Below, one piece after another: positions 19,101-29,500 of a stretch of 64,000 bases of DNA. The first letter of the stretch is position 1. Every line of letters starts with the position of its first letter. The stretch spans positions 434,001 through 498,000 of the forward strand of contig NZ_JAFMZM010000002.1 in assembly GCF_024436375.1 (NCBI RefSeq). The letters run 5' to 3'. The translations under genes and the position numbers were made by a program. The notes under the pieces are model-generated. The model saw nothing but the letters and a program-made list of their open reading frames with translations, searched no databases and had not been told where the DNA came from. The DNA comes from Nocardioides astragali. Its GTDB lineage: Bacteria > Actinomycetota > Actinomycetes > Propionibacteriales > Nocardioidaceae.

Positions 19101-19691
19101 AAAGCCGTGGTTGGCCCCCCCGAGCATGGCCTCGACCTGCGAAGCCACGTTCCAGCGCATGTAGCCTGCCTGGGACCAGATCCTGACCGGCTCGCCGGTC
19201 GTCTCCGGCTGGTTGCTCCAGGTGACCCCGGTCTCCGACCAGTGGGAGGCGAGCCGTACGGCCTCTGCCCTCGCCCCGTCGGAATCCTCGGAGGCGAAGA
19301 GCCCGAGCTTGGCGGAGGCGACCACGCACCCGGGCGGCACCGCGGCAGGCAACGGGAACCGGACCAGCGCGCGGGCGCGACCGCTGACCACAGCCGTGTC
19401 CACGTTGGCAGACCCGCCGTCGACGTTGAGGATGGAGTCTCCGCCCTTCCCGGCGAACGGGCTGTTCTCGTCGATCCAGCTGTCGGCGTCGGCGGTGGAC
19501 CTGACGGTCTGCTCCTGGCAGGCCGGCTCCGACAGTTCGACGGCGGTGGCGGGCGCGGCGGCAGCGGCTGCGGCGAGGCCTCCGGCTGCCGTCGTACCCA
19601 GGACGGCGAGCAGCGCAGCGACGGCGACGAAGCCCTGGCAGGCGAGGCGCATGTGGCGATAGAGGGCCTTGGTCTCGCCGCTTCTCGACAT
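13104..19691 (-). CDS. Giant secreted DNRLRE / beta-helix / Ig-like repeat protein
   Basis: The protein is 2195 residues. A signal peptide comes first (basic start, long Ala-rich hydrophobic stretch about 17-46). A DNRLRE domain follows (about 58-235, ADSWIDENSP...RALVRF). Right-handed parallel beta-helix repeats span about 245-637, with many N/G-rich NxVxxN turns. Sixteen Ig-like repeats of 84-90 residues then run to about 2019, each ending in RVRATDxAGNTDxSPATYTWT and holding two cysteines. A second DNRLRE domain ends the protein. There is no LPXTG or C-terminal membrane anchor, so it is probably released or held by other interactions. The ATG at 19691 has AGGGAG upstream. It is a paralogue of the 6648-residue protein; their last 20 residues are nearly the same. 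The job is probably surface, matrix or polysaccharide-related, which is inference. Confidence 0.88.
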   Translation of the reverse strand: MSRSGETKALYRHMRLACQGFVAVAALLAVLGTTAAGGLAAAAAAAPATAVELSEPACQEQTVRSTADADSWIDENSPFAGKGGDSILNVDGGSANVDTAVVSGRARALVRFPLPAAVPPGCVVASAKLGLFASEDSDGARAEAVRLASHWSETGVTWSNQPETTGEPVRIWSQAGYMRWNVASQVEAMLGGANHGFLIRDAAEGTETSAGHGFYGREKGESPPELVIRFAAPPSDESPGEAAPAPATPAAVACGQVLMHSTLVTNDLTECPGDGLVIGTDRIIVDLGGHLIDGVGLGSGILNDGHDHVTVRNGALQQFDYGVRLRPETHHNAIERLALREHQVAAVELFDVADSEVRGNTLDQNGGGITLVSGTKGILVADNSVSGNGGAGLLVRDSDGNRLVNNTVGGGGDLGIGLERATGNTLLGNAVSNNSDGGIELRAGSHGNLVESNTVAESGDHGILVFESDRNRLVSNTSHRMSDSGITLESASDGVVQGNDVRFNTGGLQLDGSSRNLVESNNASSTTGIGIELGGGSLANKVATNTANQNGAQGIYVSDDAADPLGNPLPELGNLILGNTVSENLADGIVVAKGGHTLTANVVRDNRGLGINAALGSIDGSGNIATGNLKPEQCMGVLCKVDWNPPETTITDHPADPTNSTSATIAFTGTDDLSPGLALRFECSVDQAVFASCASPLRRQGLAQGVHHVEVRATDLAGNTDASPASFTWRIDTTAPETSITDRPAELTASSSAAFGLAADEPDSTFECSLDGGAFTSCATPVEYAGLGEGSHTFRVRSTDLAGNTDAGPATYTWTIDTIAPETTIDTGPADPTTSTGATLAFSSEPGAALHCSLDGGEFEPCASPAEYRGLGDGSHTLRVRATDPTGNTDPTPAAHTWTVDTTAPQTTITDRPDDPTKRTSATFGFAADEADSTFQCALDDRGFEGCSSSADFAGLTEGSHTLRVKATDRAGNTDASPATYTWTVDTTAPETTITDRPVDPTKNVSATFRFGADEEGSSFECALDEGGFEPCSSPADYPDQTDGAHTFRVRATDHAGNTDASPATYTWTVDTTAPETTITDRPVDPTKNVSATFRFGADEEGSSFECALDEGGFEPCSSPADYPDLTEGSHTFRVRATDHAGNTDASPATYTWTIDTTAPQTTIDSAPADPSISSGAAFTFSSEAGAAFQCALDSAGFTPCTSPADYPDLTEGSHTFRVRATDQAVNTDATPATYTWTVDTTAPETTITDRPNDPTRNTSASFGFAADEQGASFECAVDEGGFEPCTSPADYPDQTDGAHTFRVRATDHAGNTDASPATYTWTIDTTAPQTTIDSAPTDPSISSGAAFTFSSEAGAAFECALDSADFTPCTSPADYPGQADGVHTFRVRATDGAGNTDPSPASYTWTIDTTAPETTIDSGPADPTTATTAELTFSGEPGVTFLCALDSGDFAVCTSPRQYTGLSLGSHSFRVRATDAAGNTDQSPTVHTWTIEAADTTAPETTIDSEPNDPTGATTATFTFSADEPGSFECRLDSQAAADFVACTSPRAYTDLAEGPHTFEVRATDRAGNTDESPAVHNWTIEADDTSAPETAIDSGPAGPTTATSAELTFSSEQGATFECVLDSGDFAVCTSPARYTGLSVGSHTFRVRANDLAGNTDASPAVRTWTIEAADTTAPETTIDSGPANQTTSTSAAFTFAATEAGSTFECSLDSAPFAPCTTPATYTALTVGTHSFRVRATDPAGNTDQSPATHSWTVQAPDNTPPQTTITSAPPAQTTSTSASFAFTASETGSTFQCALDSEPFNACTSPATYTGLAVGTHTFRVRATDPAGNTDSTPATHTWTIQAPDTTAPQTTITSAPPAQTTSTSASFAFTASETVSTFQCALNSGAFTACTSPATSTGLAVGTHTFRVRATDPAGNTDSTPATHTWTIQAPDTTAPQTTITSAPPAQTTSTSASFAFTASETGSTFQCALNSGAFTACTSPATHTALAVGTHTFRVRATDPAGNADATPATHTWTVSVPSIGCPSPVTAPAAADAWIDQNSPTNNKGTDSILKVQAKQPADNFRALVRFNLPTVPAGCVLDTARLRLYAASTSSSQRTLQAFRLAGSWTESGVTWTNAPQTAGAAATTISGTGYREWDVATLVPEMFSSGANHGFLIRDAIEGQDAEQQFHAREKGENLPQLVLTFKPAF
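13630..17765 (-). repeat. Tandem array of 16 Ig-like coding units
   Basis: Units are 252-270 bp long. Some neighbours are almost identical at the DNA level. The units starting near 13895 and 14159 repeat at 264 bp, and the stretches starting at 16336 and 16591 repeat at 255 bp with about 190 bp matching on inspection. Such identity points to recent duplication or gene conversion and to length variation between strains. Confidence 0.85.
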
Positions 19692-19777
19692 CTGTCGATC
19701 TCCCTTTGGTGACAGGTTCAGTTGTCCGCCGGGCGCTCCCGCCGGGATGTTGCTCGCCCTGGAAGAGGTCAGATCTC

Positions 19778-20503
19778 CTAGGCCGACCGGATGAAGTAGC
19801 CGGCGCCGCCCTTCGAGGCCTTCGCCCTGGCGACGCCGCGCAGCTCGCCTCCGGGAAGGACGATCAGGCGGACCTGCCCGGCCCGCAGGTGGCCCAAGCC
19901 CTCCGCGCGCTTCCGGGTGAGGGCCAGCTTGAGGCGTTTGCCGTCGACCATCCGGATCGTCCCGGTGCCGCGCCGTCCCAGGGAGAGGTCGCCCTTCAAT
20001 GCCAGACCGGCAGCGGACGCACCGCTGAGCTCGCCGCCCGGGGAGACGGTCAGCTCGTAGAGCCCAGCCCCGCCGGACGGCGGGTTGGCCTCGTAGCTGC
20101 CCGTGCTGCCGTCGGGAAGCGAGACGGTGCCGATCACCGAGCCGCCGCTCAGCTTGCCCTCCGCCTCCGCGTCCCCGTCATCGGACTGCGCGGCGAAGCC
20201 GCCGTCCGAGACCGGCGCGGAGAACCACTCGCTCACACCGTTGCCGTCGGAGACATAGACCTGTACGGCGCCGGCGTCCTGCCCCTCCTGTGCGGGTGCG
20301 GCAACGACCGCCACAAAGGCCTTCGTACCGGACACCTCGCCCACGAAGCTGCCGGCGAGCTCGACGGCCTCCACCGCCTTCTCGACCTTCTCGGGCTTGT
20401 CGCCCTCGGGTGGATCCTCGCCGTCACTGCTGCAACCCGCGAGCCCGGTGAGCAGCAGTGCTCCCGTCACGAGCCAGACGCCGATGGGTGTCCGCTTGAC
20501 CAT
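19778..20503 (-). CDS. Secreted lipoprotein of unknown function
   Basis: The protein is 241 residues. MVKRTPIGVWLVTGALLLTGLAGC is a lipoprotein signal with lipobox LAGC. The mature part is acidic at first (GEDPPEGDKPEK), then mostly beta-strand, with short segments around SGGSVIGTVSLPDGSTGSYEA and a basic C-terminal third. I do not recognise a family. ATG 20503 is chosen over an upstream in-frame ATG because GGAGGGGG lies just before it. It sits between the two giant genes on the same strand, with gaps of 59 and 86 bp, so it is probably co-transcribed. It may help to export, fold or anchor them; that role is inferred. Confidence 0.8.
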   Translation of the reverse strand: MVKRTPIGVWLVTGALLLTGLAGCSSDGEDPPEGDKPEKVEKAVEAVELAGSFVGEVSGTKAFVAVVAAPAQEGQDAGAVQVYVSDGNGVSEWFSAPVSDGGFAAQSDDGDAEAEGKLSGGSVIGTVSLPDGSTGSYEANPPSGGAGLYELTVSPGGELSGASAAGLALKGDLSLGRRGTGTIRMVDGKRLKLALTRKRAEGLGHLRAGQVRLIVLPGGELRGVARAKASKGGAGYFIRSA

Positions 20504-20562
20504 CCGTGTTCCCCCTCCGTGAGGTCTTGGTCGGTTGCCGTTCTCGGTCATGAGGACTCTCT

Positions 20563-23500
20563 TCACGACGCGGGCTTGAAGGTGAGGACGAGCTGCGGGA
20601 TGTTGTCGCCCTTCTCGCGCGCGTGGAACTGCTGCTCGGCGTCCTGGTTCTCGCTGGCGTCCTTGATCAGGAAGCCGTGGTTGGAGCCGCTCGAGTACAT
20701 CCCCTGGACGATCGTCGCGACCGCCCACTCGCGGTAGCCGGTGCCCGAGACCGTCGTCGCTGCGCTGCCCGTCGTCGCCGGCTGGTTCGCCCAGGTGGCC
20801 GCTCCCTCGGTCCACGCGCCGCCGAGCCCGAAGGCCTGGAGGGTGCGCTGGCTCCCCGACGCGGACGAGGCGTGCAGGCGCAGCTTGGCCGTGTCGAGCA
20901 CACAACCCGTCGGGATTGCGGGGAGGTCGAACCGGACCAGGGCACGCAGGTTGGCGCCGTTCTTGGACATCAGCTTGAGGATCGAGTCGGAGCCCTTGTT
21001 GGACGACGGGCTGCTCTGGTCGATCCACGTGTCGGCCACCGACGTGCGGGTCAGCGCGGGCCCGCAGTTCACGGGGTCGCCGCCGGGCTGGACTGTCCAG
21101 AGCTGGCTCGCCGGCGTCTTGTCGACGTTGCCGGCCGCGTCGGTCGCACGCACCTGGAAGGAGTGTTGGGCCACGCTCAGGCCCGTGTAGTCCTTCGGCG
21201 AGGTGCACACGGTCCACGCCCCGGCGTCGAGCTTGCACTCGAACGTCGTCCCGGTCTCCGGCGACTGGAAGCCGAACCGCGCGCTGGTGCTGGTCGTCGA
21301 GGACGGCGGGCCGTTGGTGATGACCGTCTCCGGGTCCGTCTGGTCGATCGTCCAGGTGAAGACCGCAGGCTGCGGGTCGACCGCTCCGCCGCTGTCGACG
21401 GCGCGGACACGGAAGGTGTGGGAGCCGGCGGCGAGCTGCGTGTAGGTCCGGGGGCTCGCGCAAGCCGTCCACGGCGCTGTCTCCGCGACGTCGAGCTGGC
21501 ACTGGAAGGTCAGGCTGCTGGCCGGCGTCGTGTCGTCGGTCCCGTTGAAGGTGAACGTCGCCGAGGTCGTCGGGTCCGCCGCCCGCGGGCTTCCGGTGAT
21601 CGTCGTGTCCGGTACGCCGTTCGGCGGGGCACCGTTGCCGAACTTCAGCACCAGCTGCGGCCGGTCGGTGCTCGCCTCGCGGCTGTTGAACTGCTGCTCG
21701 GCGTCCTGGTTCTCACTGGCGTCTCGGACCAGGAAGCCGTTGTTCGAGCCGGTGTACATGCCTTGGACCATCCCGGCCACGTTCCACTCGCGGTAGCCGG
21801 TGCCCGAGGTCGTCGTCACCGCGCTTCCCGTGGTCGCGGGCTGGTTCGCCCACGTGACGCCGCCCTCGGTCCAGGACCCGCCGAGCCGGAGGACCTGCAG
21901 GGTGCGTCCGCCGGCGGCCGACTTCGCGTACATCCGCAGCGTCGCGGACTCGACCGAGCAGCCGGCCGGCATCGTCGGCAGGTTGAACCGGACGAGCGCA
22001 CGCAGGTTGCCGCCGCTCTTGGACATCACCTTGAGGATCGAGTCCGAGCCCTTGTTCGAACCCGTACTGCCGGAGTCGACCCAGGAGTCGCCGTTGGCGG
22101 TCAGAGTCTGCTGGGTGCCGCAGTTGACGGTCTGGCTCTGGATCGTCCACGTGTACGTCGCTGGCGACAGATCGGTGTTGCCGGCGGCGTCCTTCGCGCG
22201 CACCGAGAAGGTGTGCGACCCGGTCGCCAGGCCCGTGTAGGCCTTCGGCGTGGTGCAGGCGGCGTACGAGCCGTTGTCGAGCCTGCACTCGAAGGTCAGG
22301 CTCCCGCTCGGCGTCCGGTTATCCGTGCCCGCGAACTCGAACGACGCGTTCGTCTGGGTCGTGGTTGCCGGCGGGTTGCTGCCGATCGTCGTTTCGGGCG
22401 CGGTCGTGTCGGGTGTCGGGGCCGGCTCCTGGATCTCCCAGGTGTGGCTCGCGGGCGAGCCGTCAGTGTTGCCGGCGGCGTCTGTCGCCCGGACCTGGAA
22501 GGTGTGCTGCCCGACCGTGAGACCCGGGTACGACTTCCCCGACGCGCAGGGCTCGAACGAGCCGGCGTCCAGCTTGCACTGGAAGGTCAGGCCGGCCGGC
22601 GTGGTGCCGTCGTCGCTGCCCGTGAACGTGAACGTCGCGTCGGTGTTGGTGGTAGTCGCGTTCGGGTGACCGGTGATCGAGGTCTCCGGCGCCTTCGTGT
22701 CCGCCACCGTGAAGGTGCGGGTGTCGGGCTGCCCGACGTTGCCGGCCTCGTCGACCGCGCGGACCGCGAAGGTGTGCTCACCGGGCGTCATCGCCGCCAG
22801 GTCGGCGTTCGAGTACGTCTTCGGGCTCGAGCACGAGGCGTACGCGTTGCCGTCGACGCGGCACTGGAACTCCAGGTCCGCGGCCGAGGTGTGGTCGTCG
22901 GTGCCGGTGAACTCGATGATCAGCGAGCCCGTCGTGACGCTCGTGATCTCCGCCTCCGGGTCCACGACATCCTCCACCGTCCAGGTGTGGCCCTCCGTCC
23001 GCGCGTTGCCCGCGGCGTCGGTCGCCCTCACGTCGAAGGTGTGCTGCGCTGCCGAGAGGCCGGAGTAGGACTTCGGCGAGCCGCAGGCGGCGTACGCCGC
23101 TCCGTCGAGGCGGCACTCGAACGTGATGGCTCCCGGCGCCGACCAGTTGTCGGTCGCGTTGAAGGTGAACTCCGCCGAGGTCGCCGAGGTCGTTGCCGCC
23201 GGCTTCCCGGTGAGGGAGATGGTGGGCGCCGTGAGGTCGGCGACGGTCCACGTGCGGCTCTTCGTGACACTGAGGTTCTCGCCCTCCGAGGTGTCGGTCG
23301 CCCGGACCTCGAAGGTGTGCTGGCCGCGGTCGAGGCCGGTGTACTGGAGGCCCGACTGGCAGGCGCCGAACGGGGCACCGTCGAGCGAGCACTCGAAGGT
23401 CACGGGCTCGTCCGCCGAGAACTCGAACCTGGCGGTCCGCTCGTCGACCGTGCCCGACGGGCCGCTGTCGATCGTGACGACCGGGGCGGTCAGGTCGGCG

Positions 23501-26500
23501 ACCTCCCACTCGTACTGCGCGGGCAGGAAGCTGGCGTGGCCGTCCTTGATCGCCTGGACCTCGAACGTGTACTCGCCGAGCGCGAGGCTGCCGTAGGTCC
23601 TCGGCGACTCGCAGGCCTGCCACGAGGTGCCCGTCGACTCACCTGTCAGGCGGCACTCGAAGGTGCTGCCGGGCTGGTCGGAGGTGAACTCGAAGGTCGC
23701 CGACCGGGCCTCGTTCTCGATGTCCGGGGTGGCCGGCGCCTGGTCGGCCGGGCCGGACCCGATCGTGGCGACCGGTCGTGCGAGGACCGTCCAGGTGTAG
23801 GACGCAGGCGTCGCGTCAACGACGCCAGTGTCGGTGACGGCCCGGACCCGCAGCGTGTGCTCTCCGAAGAGCGCGTTGAAGCGGTACGGCGAGTCGCAGG
23901 AGCTCCAGGCGCCTCCGTCGAGCGAGCACTCGAACTGCGCCGGACGCTCGATCGTGTCGATGCTCGAGGCGAACTGGAACTGCACCTCGGCGCCGTCGCC
24001 GGTCGACTGGATCGCCGGCTCCGTCGGCGCCTGGATGATGGTCGTCTGCGGAGCCACCGCGGCCGAGGCCTCGGCGACGGCGAACGGCGACAGGCTGCTG
24101 ACCACGCCGCAGAGCAGGGTTCCCTGCTGCTCCAGCGTCACGTCGAGCCACTGCCCGTCGAAGTGCAGGACGTGCGCGTCGACGAGCGCGTCGTACGGCA
24201 GGCAGACCGTGGCGTCGCCGACGAACGTCGCCGTGGTGGAGACGTCGTAGAACTTCGCGCCAGCGCCTGCGTAGCCGCTCGGGAGCGCCGGGGCCGCGTC
24301 CGCGGTGATGGTGGACACCGACGTCGTGCCCGCCGCGGTGACCTCGGCGAACGTGATGGTCGCGCCACCGGCGGAGACCTCGACGTTCGTGCCCACGGGG
24401 GTGTTGTCCGGGGCAGGCGCCTCGATCGTCCACGTGTACTGAGCGGGCATGCCGTCGACGTTCCCGGCGGTGTCGGTCGCCCGCACCGCGAAGGTGTGGT
24501 CACCGAGTGCCAGACCCGTCCAGGCGTCACCGCTGCTGCAGGGGGCGAACGGAGCGCCGTCGAGCGAGCACTCGAAGGTGAGCGCGCCCGGGGCGGTCCG
24601 GTTGTCGGTGCCGCTGAAGAGGAACGTCGCCGTCGTGTTCGTCGTCGGGTTCGCCGGGCCGAGGTCGACGGTTGTCTCCGGCGCACCCGTGTCGGGCGCG
24701 TCAATGGTCCATGTGTAGGACGCGGCCGGGCTCTCGGTCATCGGCTGACCGCCCAGCGGGGGCGTGGTGGCCTTGACCTCGAACACGTGCTCGCCGTTGG
24801 AGAGGTCGTACGCGAACGGAGACGTGCACGGCTCGAACGGGTCGACGTCCGGGTCGACGGCGTCGAGGCGGCACCGGTAGGTCGAGCCGGGCTGGTCGAA
24901 GAACGACAGCTCGCCCGTGGCGCTGGGGCTGACCTCACCTTCGAGGACCTCGGTACCGACCGGCGCCTCGTTGGTGATGGTGGTCAGCGGCGGCGCGATG
25001 ACGTCCCAGGTGTAGCTCGCCGGCTCGGGGTCGGTGATGGCGGTCTGGTCGGTCGCGCGCACCTCGAAGGTGTGCTCCCCACCGGTCAGGTCGGGAACCG
25101 TGTGAGGCGACGAGCACCCGGCCCATGGCTCGACCCCGTCAAGCCGGCACTCGAAGGTGAGGTTCGCGGCGCTGGTGCCGTTGTCGGACCCGGTGAACCG
25201 GAACTCCACCTCGTTGCCGCTCGGGCTCGACGGCGTCGCGAGCAGCGTCGTCTCGGGCGCGGCGTCGTCGGTGATGACCCACTCGTGCAGCGCCGTGTTG
25301 AGGGTGACGCTCGGCAGCAGGTCCGCCCTCGTCGCCGTCACCTCAAGGGTGTGTGGGTTCTGCTCGCCGGCCGGGAGGTCGGCGTACTCGAGCGGCGAGG
25401 AGCAGGGGAGCTCCGGCCCGCCGTCGAGGACACAGAGGAAGGACGCGTCCGGGTCTGTCGAGCCGAACTCGATCGTCCCCGTGGTCGCGGTGCCGCCGGT
25501 CGAGGGCGGCGCGGTCGCCAGATTGATCGTCACGTCGGGCGCCACGTCGGTGCCGCTGACGAACTCGAACTCGGCGGGCGTGGTGTCGGGGGTCCCGTGC
25601 TCGCCGACTGCGAAGACCTGGAACAGGTGCTCGCCAGAGGGCACGCCGGAGTACGCCTCAGGCGACGTGCAGGGCTCGAAGATCGTGGAGTCGAGCGCGC
25701 ACATGAAGCTCCCGCCAGTCCCGCTGAAGGAGAAGCTGAACGATGTCGCGGTCGTCTCGAAGTCCGGCCCGGCGATGTCTGGCGTGACCGACAGGAACGT
25801 CGTCTCGGGCTCGGCCTCGACAGTGAACTCGTGCGCGGGATGCGGAGCGGGCGTCTGGTCGTGGTTGCCCGCGATGTCGAGCGCGCGGACCTGGAAGGCG
25901 TACTCGCCACCCGCGAGGTCGGCGTACGCGATCTCGTGGAAGAACGAGTCGTCGGCCGCGGACTCACCGCAGCCCTCCCACACCACGGGGTCGCCCGCGG
26001 TGGTGTTGGTGATGGCGCACTCGAACTCGAGCTCGTAGGAGGAGCCGAGGTCGTCGACGCCGCGGAAGGTGAACCGCAGGCCGGGCTCGAGGAACTGCTC
26101 GGGTCCGATCTCCTCCGCGCCGAGGAAGTGGGTCTCGGGCGGCGTGACGTCCTGCACCGTCCAGGCGTACGTCGCGGGCGACATGTCCACGACCTGCTCA
26201 CCGGCGGCGTTGCGGTACTGGTTCACTGCGCGGACCTCGAACTCGTGCTCCACCGGCTCTCCGCCCGGCCCGGGCAGGAACGGACCGGCCTGGTAACCCG
26301 ACGAGCAGCCGACGTACGGCGAGCCGTTGACCGAGCACTGGAAGGTCGCGCCGGGCTGGTCGGAGTGGAACTCGAAGGTCGCGGTGTAGGAGCCGGTCGG
26401 GTCGGCCGGGCCGGAGTCGATGATCGTCTCGGGCTCGCCGGTGGTCGTCCAGACGAACGGGTCGGTGTCGTTGGGGCCGAAGCCGCGGTCCTTGCCCGCG

Positions 26501-29500
26501 GGGGTCGGGTCGGTGTTGGGGGTCAGGGCGGCGTCGATCGCGCGCACCCACAGCCAGTGCTGGCCGGAGCCGAGGCCCTCCAGCAGCCAGACGGTCTCGC
26601 ACTCCTGCCACGTGGTCGGAGCGGCCGGCGGCGTGCCCGTCCCGTAGGAGCACTCGAACGTCTCGACCGGCTCGTCGCTGGCGAAGCCGAAGGTCACGTC
26701 GGGGCCGGAGTTCGCGGGCTCCGGGTGGACGACGATGAATGTGTCGGGCGGCGTCGTGTCCTCGTCGCCGATGATCATCCACTCGTAGAAGGCAGGGGAG
26801 ATGTCGCGGTTGCCGTCGGGGTCGACCGCGCGCACGTGGAACACGTGGACGCCGCCACCGAGCGGGCCGGGGTAGGTGGCCTCGCCGGGCACGCCGCCCG
26901 GGCAGGGGCCGAACTCGCCCTGGTCGAGCGCGCACTCGAACTGGTTGACCGGCTCGTCGTTGAGCAGCTCGAAGCCCTCGAACGTGAAGGTCGCGCTCGT
27001 CTCGGTGGTCTCCTCCTCGGGTCCGGTGAGCACCTCGGTGTCCGGCCCGGACATGTCGATGACGGTCCAGGTCCGGGTGGCGCCGACCGGGTCGATGTTC
27101 CCTGCGGCGTCGATCGCCTGAACGACGAGGGTGTGCTCGCCCGGCGTGGTGACCTCGATCTCCTCGGGCGTCTCGCAGCCACCGATGGCCTCGCCGTCGA
27201 GCGTGCACTCGAAGTCGAGCTCGAGTGCCGGTGTGAAGTCGTCCGTGCCGGAGAACTCGAAGTTGCTGATGAAGTTCGGCGTCGACGAGCCCTCGGGCGG
27301 GCCGCTGGTGATGAGCGTCGTCGGCGGCGTCACGTCCGGCCCGAGGACCTCCCACTCGTAGAGGGCAGGGGTCAGGTCCACCCAGCCGAACTCGTTGATC
27401 GCCTGCACCATGAACTCGTGGCCGCCCTCCTCGAGCGGGCCGACCGTCACCGGCGACTCGCAGTAGAAGAACGGGTCACCGTCGAGCGAGCACTGGGCGA
27501 TCGCGCCCGGCTGGTCGACCCAGAACTCGAACCTCGCCGAGCCGCTCGTGCTGGTCGGGAGACCCTCGGGGCCGAGCGGGCCCTCGGGCCCAGACAGGAT
27601 GTACGCCTCCGGCGCCATGCCGGAAGAGGCGCGGGCCACCGCGAAGAGCGAGAAGCCTTCGACCTCGTTGCTGCACACGCGGCCCGGCGAGGAGAACGGG
27701 TTGTTCAGCGTTGTGACGTCGAGCCACTCGGTGCCGTCGAAGTGCAGCAGCCGCACGGACGGCGTGCCGCCGCCGAAGTCGCTGACGTCGTAGTCGATGC
27801 AGACCGTGACGGGGTCGGTGAACTCCGCCGTCGTCGAGACGTCGTACATCTGCGCGCTGCCGCCGCCGTAGCCCTCGGGCAGCGAGGGGCCGCCGCCGAG
27901 CCGGTCGGCCGTGGTCGTGCCGGCGGTCTGGACCGAGAAGTAGGTCACCTTCACCCTCCCGAGGTCGACCGCGACGTTGTCACCGACGGCCGTGTTCGGC
28001 GGGCCGGAGGGCGTGCCGATGGTCCACTCGTACGTGGCCGGGGTCGGGTCGATGTTGCCGGACGGGTCGGCGGCCACCGCACTGAAGGTGTAGTCCCCAG
28101 GAACGAGGTCGGTGAGCTCGGTGACGACACCCGGCTCGCAGTCCGTGGTGACGCCGTTGAGCGTGCACTCGATCGTGGCCGTCGGATCGTCCGAGTTGAC
28201 CTGGAGGTATGCGCTGGTGCTCATCGTCGTCGCAGCGGGGCCGAACTCGATCGTCGTCTCGGGCGCGGTGAAGTCCTGGACCGTCCAGGTGTGCACGGCC
28301 GGGATCGGGTCGTGCTCGAACGGCAGGCCCTGCCAGTCGACGCCGGTGTAGAGCGTCTGCACCTGGAACGTGTGCTCACCGGGGAACAGGTTCGTGTAGG
28401 TCTTGGGCGACTCGCAGAGCCCGAACGGACGGTCGTCGAGCGAGCAGTAGAAGACCGCGCCCGGGTCGTGCGGTTCGCTGGTGAACTCGAACGACGCCGT
28501 GGTGCTCGTCCCGTTGGCCGGGGCCGAGGTGATCGTGGCTTCGGACGGGCTGATCCGGAACTCAGAGTCCTCCCACACTCCGATGTTGCCGAACTGGTCG
28601 ACCGCGCGCACGGCGAACAGGTGGTCGCCGATCCCGAGGTCGGTGTAGCTCTGACCGGTCGGGTCGCACGGGGCGGGCTTCGACGTGTCACCTGGCAGGT
28701 GCGGGTTGAACTTGCCGTCGAGCCAGCAGTGGAACGTGACGGGGCTGACGTCCGAGGAGAAGGTGAAGGTGACGGACCTGTCGGTCGTCTCCTCCTGCTC
28801 CACACCGGGCCCGGTGAGGATGGTCACCACGGGCGGCGGCGCCACGATCCAGGTGTACTCGGACGGCGTCGACTCGATGTTGCCGGCGGCGTCGACGGCC
28901 CGCAGGCGCAGCGTGTGCGAGCCGCGCGTGAGGTCGGAGAACTGCTCGGGCGAGGTGCACGAGTTCCAGGACGTCGTCGAGTCGAGCGCGCACTCGAAGG
29001 TGAGGCTCGCGGCGGGCGTCCGGTTGTCGGTGCCCTTGAAGGTGAACGTCGCGACAGTCTGCAGGGTGCCGTTCTCCGGCCCGTTGACGATCTGGGAGCT
29101 CGGCTCCGCGGTGTCGGCGCTGAGCTGGACGAGCCACTCGTAGACCGCCTCCTCGCTGACGATCCCCTGGGGGTTGGTGGCCCGGACCGTGAAGTCATGC
29201 GTGCCGTTCTCGACGACCCAGGCCGCGCCGGTCGCCGGGGTGGTCGTCCCACCGCAGGGCAGGAAGTCGGACCCGTCGACGGAGCACTCGTAGGTGGAGC
29301 CGGGCTGGTCGGTCTCGAAGGTGAACACGGCGTTCTCGGTTCCGCTCGTGCCGTCCGGCTCACCGGAGATCGGGTCGAGACGGCCGTCCGGTCCGCTGAG
29401 GAACGTCACGACGGGCGCGGCCGAGACCGTGACGGTGCGCGTGGCGGCCGGGCCGATATTGCCGGCGAGGTCGGTCGTCCGCACGGCGACGGTGTAGGCA

